A stretch of 6,147 nucleotides of DNA from Chloroflexota bacterium (GTDB lineage: Bacteria > Chloroflexota > Dehalococcoidia > Lucifugimonadales > Lucifugimonadaceae): NCBI GenBank assembly GCA_009837685.1, contig VXTA01000217.1:1-6147 (forward strand). The letters are read 5' to 3'. Below are positions 1 through 6,145 of this stretch, piece by piece. The translations under genes and the position numbers were made by a program. Position 1 is the stretch's first letter. The number at the start of each line of letters is the position of its first letter. The notes beneath the pieces were generated by a model. That model did no database searches and was not told where the DNA came from. It saw only the letters and a list, made by a program, of their open reading frames with translations.

Positions 1-8
1 CCCTTTAT

Positions 9-13
9 AAGGA
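9..13 (+). promoter_or_regulatory. Ribosome binding site for the TTG start of the methyltransferase gene
   Basis: AAGGA lies seven bases before TTG 21, a normal Shine-Dalgarno distance. It overlaps a TAA at 8-10 in another frame, which could be the stop of a preceding gene. Together these favour a real start at 21, although the reading frame itself stays open to the window edge. Confidence 0.45.
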
Positions 14-20
14 TCTTGTT

Positions 21-1427
21 TTGGCGCGCCGTTCTAGCAAAGGCGGCTCGGTAGTTCGGCAATGGGCAATAACAGCGTTCTGCCCCAATTGTTTTGGAAT
101 TCATGGTCTCGAACAGAGTGACCGGAGCCAGCTCCGTTGTTGCGGGAAACGGTATCCGCTTTATAGCGGAACCTACACGCGAAAAGGATACAGTTGCCCA
201 CACTGCGGACAAAGATCTAACCACACTGAACTCCAATCAGGGAATGCTCCTCGTCGCCTCCTTGCGATTGAAGAAACCCGCGATGGATCGCCGCGGAGGA
301 TTAGGCAGCCCGATCCAACTGATTTGGAGCTTCTCGACGATGCCAGACGGCACCTCGTCAAACACAAACACGAGATCGACATCCCGAAATATGAATTTGA
401 ACGGGACCGCGTGGATTCCAGACCCGTAAGTTACGGGGTACAACATCTCCGTCAACTGTTCACAGACCGACAAATCGCTCTGTTTGGCCACGCGTTCAGA
501 TGGCTCGAAGAAAACCTGAGTGCAGACATTCGCGTAAATCAAGCACTCCGGTTGGCGCTATCCAACGCATTGGCCACGAACAATCGTCTTTGCAGCTACG
601 CTCGCGACTACGGTCGCCTAGCCCCGTTGTTCAGCCTCAGGGGTTACGCACTACCTGCGATGCCCGTAGAACTGAACCCGTTCCACGTTTCGGCCGGACG
701 GGGAACTTTGAAACGGAATTTCGATCGCGTTCAACGATCCTCGGCCAAGGTTTTACAGCGACACTGTTGGGATACAACCTCAGGTGAAGTCCGACGATTC
801 GTTGCCGATTATAGTGCCGGTGTTCAAGAAGTCGAGGTCTCGTGCGCACCAGCACATGCGATCGATAGCACACTTTCACGGCCTCAAGATATCTGCATAT
901 TCGATCCGCCTTATTTCGACAACATTGCGTACAGCGAGCTGTCAGAGTTCTATCGCGGGTGGTGGGCCAATAACGAACTTGGCGGTACCCCTTTGGCACC
1001 AAATGGACACGATCCGATCGGATCTTTCGGCCACGCGCTGGCCAAGGAGATCAAACCGATGGTAGATGCGCTAAATCCAAATCGTCCGCTCGCATTTAGC
1101 TATCATTCCGCGACTCGCGACGCTTGGGAAGCGATCGGTGTTGCACTAGATGATCTCCAATTGCTGGTCACAGCGTTGTGGCCGGTGAAAACTGACTCGC
1201 ATATGGGATTACACGCCGCCGACGGCAACTGCGAATGGGACATAATCGTCGTTTGCCGAAAGCGTTCGGTATGTGAGAACTCCGAATTTACCATCGCGTC
1301 CGCGGACGAGTGGATCGAACGCTTACATCCCCTTTTTGTGCGAGATTCGGATCGCACCAACATGAATTTAGCCATACGGATGGCAATGGAACGATTCGGC
1401 GTGCCAAACACCATGGAGAAGATATGA
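21..1427 (+). CDS. DUF1156/COG1743-type DNA methyltransferase, C-terminal half (split or truncated at window edge)
   Basis: This is probably an amino-methyltransferase acting on adenine N6 or cytosine N4 in DNA. Seen in the 468 residues: a zinc ribbon (C21xxC24, C40-C41, C59xxC62); the block YGVQHLRQLFTDRQIALFGH (138-157) typical of COG1743 proteins; a NNRLCSY...GRL stretch near 187-199; catalytic motif IV DPPY at 295-298 followed by FDNIAYSELSEFY; then FSYH (359-362) and LWPVKTDS (386-393). Full-length family members, as I recall them, are about 900-1000 residues and carry DUF1156 and the SAM-binding DPFxGxG motif in the N-terminal half. Neither is present here. Start choice: TTG 21 has a good AAGGA site, and no ATG occurs in frame before residue about 213. 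However, the frame is open to base 3, so the gene could simply continue upstream. It leads the operon as seen. On its own it is unlikely to bind SAM fully and would need the missing half in cis or in trans. The family is confident; the exact start is not. Confidence 0.85.
   Translation: MARRSSKGGSVVRQWAITAFCPNCFGIHGLEQSDRSQLRCCGKRYPLYSGTYTRKGYSCPHCGQRSNHTELQSGNAPRRLLAIEETRDGSPRRIRQPDPTDLELLDDARRHLVKHKHEIDIPKYEFERDRVDSRPVSYGVQHLRQLFTDRQIALFGHAFRWLEENLSADIRVNQALRLALSNALATNNRLCSYARDYGRLAPLFSLRGYALPAMPVELNPFHVSAGRGTLKRNFDRVQRSSAKVLQRHCWDTTSGEVRRFVADYSAGVQEVEVSCAPAHAIDSTLSRPQDICIFDPPYFDNIAYSELSEFYRGWWANNELGGTPLAPNGHDPIGSFGHALAKEIKPMVDALNPNRPLAFSYHSATRDAWEAIGVALDDLQLLVTALWPVKTDSHMGLHAADGNCEWDIIVVCRKRSVCENSEFTIASADEWIERLHPLFVRDSDRTNMNLAIRMAMERFGVPNTMEKI
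1415..1420 (+). promoter_or_regulatory. Possible Shine-Dalgarno site at the gene 1/gene 2 junction
   Basis: GGAGAA sits inside the end of the methyltransferase gene, only three bases before ATG 1424, which is closer than ideal. It is the only purine-rich element near this junction. ATG 1448, the start of the long frame, has no recognisable site of its own (the bases before it read CCCAGTGACAGCAA). The second gene therefore probably depends on coupling or re-initiation. Confidence 0.3.
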
Positions 1428-1441
1428 ACGCTACCCAGTGA
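1424..1441 (+). other. Five-codon leader frame (MNATQ-stop) overlapping the methyltransferase stop
   Basis: ATG 1424 overlaps the TGA stop of the methyltransferase as ATGA, the same arrangement used at the junction of genes 3 and 4. The frame reads M-N-A-T-Q and stops at TGA 1439-1441. It is in the same frame as the ParB-like gene, whose ATG follows six bases later. Two readings fit: a former coupled start of the ParB-like gene cut off by a nonsense change, with translation restarting at 1448; or a tiny leader cistron passing ribosomes on by re-initiation. Chance is also possible at this length. Confidence 0.3.
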
Positions 1442-1447
1442 CAGCAA

Positions 1448-2743
1448 ATGATCGAAACTCGAAGTGAACCTACGGACCGGACGGTCCGTTTGTGGTGCAA
1501 GGACCAATGGCGTGACTTTCCCGTCGAGCGGGTCCCCGTCGACGCTTTGCTATTAAACGCGGACAATAGGCGATTCGCCGCTGAACGGACGTTGATGGAA
1601 TCGAAACTCGGTCACACTCTCGATCCGGAGAACTCCGAAGAAGACGAGGTCTCCGTGATTTCAATCCTGCTGGACACTGGCTGCGATGTTGACGGCAACC
1701 TTGTTAAGGGGGTGCCTTCTAGAGACTACGAGCTGCTGAAATCTGATTGGATGCGCCGTAAACAGGCTACACCGTTTTGGATCAGACCAGATGGGACGGT
1801 GCGGAATGGTAATAGGCGTCTAGCAATGCTCAAGCGGCTAAGACTTGATGGCATTACTGGGACGGAGTGGGTTGAAGCCGTCATTCTCAATCCTAACCGC
1901 CCCGACAACATTGATGAGCACGACCTGTTCGAAATGGAACAGCGAGAGCAGCTGACTGAAGATTTCAAAGTTCGCTACACGGACATGAATCTGCTCCTGA
2001 CGCTTCGTCAGGCGGCGATCGATTCAAGCATCGACTGGTTCGATCCCGAATCAATTGTCAGCGTGGCAGGAGAGCTGCAAGAAGTTGCGGGAGGTAGCCA
2101 ATCCTACGCAACAATTCAATTGCGTGCTATCAAATACATGGATGCGTATCTTGCGGACGCGGATGCGACAGGTCAGTACCACAAACTACTTAGGCAGGTC
2201 GAGCGGTTCCGAGACATTGGAAAGATCATGTCTTGGGTCGAGGAGGACTACCCAGACGATTTAACAGACATGCTGCAGTTGATGTTTGCCGCCGTCCGAG
2301 CAGGCAATCCTCACGGGGATATTCGGATTATCAGGAAGATGTTCCTCGAAGAACGCGACCGTTACGAACGTCTCGTAAACCAAGTGGTGCAAGATGAGCA
2401 GGAATGGGAGCAGTCGGGTGCACGCGGGATCGGCGATCCTGACCTTTCTTCTGATTTGGACGAAGAAGAATACGAAGATGAGATCGAACAAGCAACGCCC
2501 ATCCAGACTCCCGGTTATCCGCAGGAACAGGTCAAAAGGCGAATCAAAAACGCAATCGATGGCTACGAGGCTAGTCAACTCGAAGTCGTCGACACCCTTG
2601 AGCAGATAATCAGCCGGGTGCGCATCCTGAGTAACGCATCGGAACGCCTTTCGGAAACGTTGCGTGGACCACGGGGAGATGAAGCGAAAAGCATGCTCTC
2701 GGAGATCTTTGATTGGGCGGACGACACGAAGGGAATGTATTAA
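1448..2743 (+). CDS. ParB/Srx-superfamily-like protein with acidic linker and helical C-terminal tail
   Basis: The product is 431 residues. The N-terminal part resembles the ParB/Srx fold: VPVDALLLNADNRRF (29-43) matches the opening strand ending in an N-x-R-like turn, and DGTVRNGNRRLAMLKRL (115-131) matches the ParB GxRR box in its GNRR form. EMEQREQL (162-169) resembles the ENxQRxxL box, but Met replaces the usual Asn. Residues 178-235 are mostly helical and could hold a helix-turn-helix. A strongly acidic, probably disordered stretch follows (about 315-350, including DEEEYEDEIEQ), then a helical tail (359-425) suited to dimerisation. No ParA partner is visible, so chromosome or plasmid partition is unlikely. 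In this operon it more plausibly binds or marks DNA for the helicase, possibly with nucleotide-dependent or nuclease activity. Start ATG 1448 is the first after an in-frame TGA and lacks a clear ribosome site. The family call is good; its function is inferred. Confidence 0.8.
   Translation: MIETRSEPTDRTVRLWCKDQWRDFPVERVPVDALLLNADNRRFAAERTLMESKLGHTLDPENSEEDEVSVISILLDTGCDVDGNLVKGVPSRDYELLKSDWMRRKQATPFWIRPDGTVRNGNRRLAMLKRLRLDGITGTEWVEAVILNPNRPDNIDEHDLFEMEQREQLTEDFKVRYTDMNLLLTLRQAAIDSSIDWFDPESIVSVAGELQEVAGGSQSYATIQLRAIKYMDAYLADADATGQYHKLLRQVERFRDIGKIMSWVEEDYPDDLTDMLQLMFAAVRAGNPHGDIRIIRKMFLEERDRYERLVNQVVQDEQEWEQSGARGIGDPDLSSDLDEEEYEDEIEQATPIQTPGYPQEQVKRRIKNAIDGYEASQLEVVDTLEQIISRVRILSNASERLSETLRGPRGDEAKSMLSEIFDWADDTKGMY
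2701..2704 (+). promoter_or_regulatory. Ribosome binding site for the helicase TTG start
   Basis: GGAG lies eight bases before TTG 2713 inside the end of the ParB-like gene. It favours TTG 2713 over GTG 2749. For GTG 2749, one candidate site is AAGGG at 2742-2746 (two bases away, too close) and the other is AAGGGA at 2729-2734 (fourteen bases away, too far). Confidence 0.45.
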
Positions 2744-4716
2744 GGGTTGTGAAACCCAGCCACGTAACAGTCGAGGTAGATGGTGACGAATTAGTCGTCA
2801 TCCAACCGAATCTCACAACCAACCGCAGAGCCCGCATGATGTTTGGCTCGATGCTCGGTTCGAGGCCGATAACCGACGGTTGGCGCTGTTTTCCACGTCA
2901 AGGCACGACGGATGACCTTGCAGTCAGGATTCACACGTTTCTAGAACGGGAAGGCTGGTCAGTGATCCTGACCGGATCCGCACGCACAGCCGTGGAACGC
3001 GCGGTGGAACGTAAGCGTAGTTTCCAACGAACACATCAAGCTGCCGAAGAATTTCGCTCTGGGCATTCCCCGCTACGGGTCGCGCAGGTGCTTGAAACGC
3101 TAGCGGATTTTGGTTGGGACGGAACCCGGCGTCGACTCCTCGATCACCAAGAACGCGGCGTGTTACACGGGTTGACGGCCGTTAACGCGGCCAATTTTTC
3201 CGTACCTGGTTCTGGGAAAACGGCCACAACGCTCGCCATTGCGGCAGCGCATTTCCAAGCAAACACGGTCGAGCTACTCGTCGTCGTCGGCCCCCTAGCG
3301 TGTTTCCAACCGTGGGAAGCTGAGGCCGCAGCCGCGCTCAATGGGATAATTGAAACCCGCAGAGTACGTGGCAACCGCAGGCAGCGCCACGAAATCTACC
3401 AATCAGTGCAGCCACGCCAAGTTTTGCTTCTTAGCTATGCCACATCAGCCTCAGATCGTTTGCGGTTAACTGAACTTTGCGATTCATTCAAAACGATGTT
3501 GGTCGTGGATGAGTCGCACCGCATCAAGCGTTTCAACGGCGGTGTGTGGGCGCCGGCTCTACACGAAATCGCAAGACACGCAAGAGTGCGGATTATCCTT
3601 TCAGGAACTCCGATGCCGCACAGTGGGCGCGACTTGTACAGCCAGCTCAATGTTCTTTGGCCTGCCGCAGAGTTAACAGGACCACGAGATAGATTCGCAG
3701 CTGACGCCGAGCGTGACTTCGGGCAAGTGCTGCTGCGCATTCAACCCTTCATGTTGAGAACTCCGAAAGAAGCGCTCGGGTTGCGACCGTACGAGGTAAT
3801 TTGGCACGACGCCGATCTACAAGACACACAAAAAGACATTTACGATCTGATCGCGAGCGGGTTTAGACGTCGGATCGAACAAGCCGACGATTGGACGGAC
3901 AAGATCGACTCTCTGAGGCGTGGGCGACCAATCCGTCTTTTGCAAGCGGCCACGAACCCGGACACCCTCAATGGCTCGGACCGTCAATATCGTTTGCCGA
4001 AATTGGAGAACCCCAACCCGACATTGATGGAACGCCTGGCTACGTACGAGGAGCGGGAAACTCCGGCCAAATTTAAAGTCGCTCTGGGAATAATTGGTCC
4101 GATAATTGAAGGTGGCGGAAAAGTGGTGTGTTGGAGCAATTTCATATCGAATCTCGACCAGTTCGCCGCGCACGTTCGGAACCGGATTTCCGTCCCGGTC
4201 TTTCAAGTCGATGGGAGATTACCTGTTGGTGACGAGGCCGAATACGATAGCCCGGACCCTGTCGGTCAGCGCCCTCGAGAGATCGAAACACGAGAAAGGA
4301 TCATTACGCGATTTCTGCGCGTGAAAGGTCCTGCAGTACTTATAACGAATCCAGCGTCCTGTTCTGAGTCAATCTCGCTCCACCATGGTTGCCACAACGC
4401 CATCTATCTCGACCGGACCTACGATTGTGCATTGTTCTTGCAATCTATCGACCGTATCCATCGCCTCGGACTTTCGTCTGACGCAAACGTTTCGATCCAC
4501 ATCATTAGGTCGACGATAGATGGTCTGCCGACCATTGACCACCTCGTGGAAGCTAGTTTGCTACGAAAAGAAGAAAAAATGCGGCGTCTCTTGGAAGGCG
4601 CTGAACTCGCACCGTTAGGCCAAGACGCCGATCCATTGACCGAGGCTGACGGGGATGACCATGATCTCGAAGCTTTGATGCGTTATCTGTTAGGGGAAGA
4701 GGCTCCTTTAGAATGA
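2713..4716 (+). CDS. SF2 helicase/DNA translocase, SNF2-like
   Basis: This is an ATP-driven DNA motor of 667 residues. Motifs in order: a Q-like element LLDHQERGVLHGL (142-154); motif I VPGSGKT (164-170); Ia LLVVVGPLACFQPW (188-201); II DESH (266-269); III LSGTPMPHS (296-304); IV-like KVVCWSNFISNLDQF (470-484); V-like LITNPASCSESISL (543-556); and VI QSIDRIHRLG (577-586). Both RecA-like lobes therefore look intact. The DESH box, SGTP and the RIHRLG form are SNF2-like, but the P-loop reads PGSGKT rather than the classical MGLGKT. About 140 residues precede the motor (KPSHVTVEVDGDELVVI onward) and may form a substrate-binding domain I cannot name. The C-terminus is acidic (636-667). TTG 2713 overlaps the preceding gene by 31 bases; GTG 2749 is the alternative and loses no motif. 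The stop overlaps the next start as ATGA. It probably moves along DNA to bring the neighbouring DUF3883 protein to its target. Confidence 0.92.
   Translation: MGGRHEGNVLRVVKPSHVTVEVDGDELVVIQPNLTTNRRARMMFGSMLGSRPITDGWRCFPRQGTTDDLAVRIHTFLEREGWSVILTGSARTAVERAVERKRSFQRTHQAAEEFRSGHSPLRVAQVLETLADFGWDGTRRRLLDHQERGVLHGLTAVNAANFSVPGSGKTATTLAIAAAHFQANTVELLVVVGPLACFQPWEAEAAAALNGIIETRRVRGNRRQRHEIYQSVQPRQVLLLSYATSASDRLRLTELCDSFKTMLVVDESHRIKRFNGGVWAPALHEIARHARVRIILSGTPMPHSGRDLYSQLNVLWPAAELTGPRDRFAADAERDFGQVLLRIQPFMLRTPKEALGLRPYEVIWHDADLQDTQKDIYDLIASGFRRRIEQADDWTDKIDSLRRGRPIRLLQAATNPDTLNGSDRQYRLPKLENPNPTLMERLATYEERETPAKFKVALGIIGPIIEGGGKVVCWSNFISNLDQFAAHVRNRISVPVFQVDGRLPVGDEAEYDSPDPVGQRPREIETRERIITRFLRVKGPAVLITNPASCSESISLHHGCHNAIYLDRTYDCALFLQSIDRIHRLGLSSDANVSIHIIRSTIDGLPTIDHLVEASLLRKEEKMRRLLEGAELAPLGQDADPLTEADGDDHDLEALMRYLLGEEAPLE
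4693..4702 (+). promoter_or_regulatory. Ribosome binding site for the DUF3883 gene
   Basis: The purine-rich run GGGGAAGAGG ends ten bases before ATG 4713, inside the helicase gene. With the ATGA stop-start overlap it supports coupled translation of the helicase and DUF3883 protein and fixes the start at 4713. Confidence 0.4.
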
Positions 4717-5669
4717 CGCTTCCAGCGGGCACTTGGCTCACTGGCCCTCGGTTGGACCGGCTTGCAACGGCGTTGCAGATAATTGGTGCGAACGCACCCG
4801 GTGCACCTAGGGAGACCGCGGTCAGGCGGATTTGGAGAAAATGCGGAGGGAGCCACGAAGAATCAGAGCAACTGTTGAATTTGCTCGCATCGCTGAACCT
4901 GTTCCACGTCGATGAGGACTCAGTGAGGCGCGCTAATTCGGGCAATCCAGTTGCACGTAGCCTCCGGTCAGGTGACTATCGACTACTGGGCTTGACGATT
5001 ATTCGAGCCGGATTGTTCTCGGATCAAGCTCGCGCATTGCTAGAGATTGGGAACGTAGATGCAGAAGGGGATCTTATCTGCTTACCTCGAATAGCGCAAT
5101 CCGTCGCGCCACAACTTGTTGGGCTCCTGTCTCGTTGGCCCGAATTTCAGTCAAGGCCGTTGGTTTGCATCCCATCGAATGTAGTTGGCGAACTCTCAAC
5201 CGTTTGGGCACTTCGCATGGCCGAAGCGAGCGAACCCTCATGGATCAGCAATAGACGTCGAATCGGTCAAAGGGCCGAACTCTATTCGTTCCAGCGTGAA
5301 CGAAGCATAACTCAGAATCCTTCGTCAATCGCCTGGGTTTCCAAAGACTCCGACAGTTTCGGCTGGGACATTGAAGATCGAACCACTACGCCTTACCGTC
5401 GTATTGAAGTGAAGGGAAGCGGCGCAGCATGCCCGGTGTTCTTCCTATCGCAGAATGAATGGAATCAGGCCGCACTATATGGATCGAATTACGAGGTACA
5501 GTTTTGGGGCAGTATCGATCTTCAAAGGGAACAAGCGAACGAATACGCTTCGCTCCGGGCGGCCGGTTTCCCAATCGTAATTTCAAACATACGATCCAAA
5601 ATTACGGCGGGTGAATGGAGTGCCACTCCCGTGCAGTGGCGAATCGCCAGGAACGAAGCTACTAATTAG
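4713..5669 (+). CDS. DUF3883 domain protein, putative PD-(D/E)XK-like nuclease
   Basis: The product is 318 residues. The C-terminal part (about 182-300) matches the DUF3883 pattern: RRRIGQRAELYSFQRER (181-197) with E189; IAWVSKDSDSFGWDI (206-220) with D219; RRIEVKGSG (229-237) with E232 and K234; and FFLSQNEWNQA (243-253), followed by a Y(E/K)VxF-type strand. D219 and E232-x-K234, with E189 ahead, are spaced like a PD-(D/E)XK catalytic set. This domain is known mostly in restriction and defence contexts, often joined to or beside helicases. The first 60-100 residues (RLDRLATALQIIGANAPGAP onward) look helical and could form a winged-helix or protein-interaction domain; residues 100-180 are unassigned. 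No signal peptide or membrane segment is seen, so it should act in the cytoplasm. It overlaps the helicase stop by ATGA and ends the operon. I infer that it is the effector or DNA-end-sensing part of the system. Nuclease activity is a prediction from residue pattern only. Confidence 0.85.
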   Translation: MTLPAGTWLTGPRLDRLATALQIIGANAPGAPRETAVRRIWRKCGGSHEESEQLLNLLASLNLFHVDEDSVRRANSGNPVARSLRSGDYRLLGLTIIRAGLFSDQARALLEIGNVDAEGDLICLPRIAQSVAPQLVGLLSRWPEFQSRPLVCIPSNVVGELSTVWALRMAEASEPSWISNRRRIGQRAELYSFQRERSITQNPSSIAWVSKDSDSFGWDIEDRTTTPYRRIEVKGSGAACPVFFLSQNEWNQAALYGSNYEVQFWGSIDLQREQANEYASLRAAGFPIVISNIRSKITAGEWSATPVQWRIARNEATN

Positions 5670-5717
5670 ACCAGACAACAACTAAAATTCGACCGAATCC
5701 ACCACAACCCTGAATTT

Positions 5718-5742
5718 AGGTCTCAAATCCCTTGTTGAGCCT
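5718..5742 (+). terminator. Weak hairpin downstream of the operon, possible terminator
   Basis: AGG plus CTCAA (5718-5726, with T5721 bulged) can pair with TTGAG plus CCT (5735-5742) around an eight-base loop. It lies about 50 bases after the last stop codon, a reasonable place for transcription to end. It is not followed by a T-run, so it would be a poor intrinsic terminator. It may be only a 3' end-stabilising structure or chance. Confidence 0.2.
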
Positions 5743-6068
5743 TACCAATTGGAAGTTCAAATAGGTCGGCAACAATGAACCTGCAGTTAACCCAATCGAT
5801 ACCTTAGACAACAGTTCGAGATCCAGTTTGATTGGGATCATGACACCAGTGCAACTCAATGTTCCCAAGACGCGACCTTGGTGGATCAAAGACAACTAAA
5901 CTTGGCAGCTACTCAAAGCTTGAAAACCGATTCGAAGACGGTTCCACCAATAGTAAAGGGGTGGTTCACCAAATCCTAGCGGACACCGTCTGTGGCAATT
6001 TCCGCTCGAATACTGTAGCCACTATATTGGGATAGACGATCCGTTTGACGGAGAAGACGAAGCGAGAC

Positions 6069-6097
6069 GCAGGAGCCTGCACCGTACCACGATACGG
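6069..6097 (+). repeat. Two adjacent short inverted repeats
   Basis: GCAGG-AG-CCTGC (6069-6080) is followed directly by CCGTA-6 bases-TACGG (6082-6097), and then by a C-rich run. Each has five-base arms. They could form small consecutive hairpins in RNA, or be binding sites. The arms are short enough that chance is a serious explanation. Confidence 0.25.
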
Positions 6098-6125
6098 GCC
6101 CCCCACAACCCCCAGTTCAGACAAC

Positions 6126-6145
6126 TTTTTGAACTTGTTCAAAAA
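6126..6145. repeat. 20-bp AT-rich perfect palindrome at the window edge
   Basis: TTTTTGAAC-TT-GTTCAAAAA has perfect nine-base arms around two bases. It could be a dimer-binding operator, a hairpin acting as a bidirectional terminator (A-run on one side, T-run on the other, but with a weak core of only two G-C pairs), or part of an element boundary. The window ends two bases later, so what it flanks cannot be seen. Confidence 0.5.

Noticed and set aside
675..710. NPF...AGRGT in the methyltransferase as a SAM-binding motif I
   Set aside because: It superficially resembles DPFxGxGT, but the spacing is wrong, and in this family an NP-containing segment at this place follows the NNLCSY...GRL block and is not motif I.
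637..1002. Minus-strand open frame inside the methyltransferase gene
   Set aside because: Arg-rich shadow of the plus-strand coding sequence, opposite the region just before and including the DPPY motif.
1448..2743. ParB-like gene as a plasmid partition gene
   Set aside because: No ParA/Walker ATPase neighbour and no cluster of centromere-like repeats is visible, and the operon partners are DNA modification and helicase genes.
4553..4945. Minus-strand open frame across the helicase/DUF3883 junction
   Set aside because: It lies antisense to two well-supported genes, shows low-complexity Arg/Ser/Pro-type composition and no recognisable domain; it is a shadow.
21..5669. Assignment as class 1 DISARM
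   Set aside because: A methylase and an SNF2-like helicase are shared, but no DrmA-type helicase, DUF1998 protein or phospholipase D-like protein is present, and the ParB-like and DUF3883 genes are not its core parts.
5687..5698. ATTCG-AC-CGAAT as a terminator for the operon
   Set aside because: Arms are five bases with a two-base loop, too tight to form a stable hairpin, and no T-run follows.
6131..6140. GAAC-TT-GTTC as a LexA/SOS box
   Set aside because: The Gram-positive-type SOS box has four bases between GAAC and GTTC; here there are only two, and the symmetric arms extend into A/T runs instead of CG ends.
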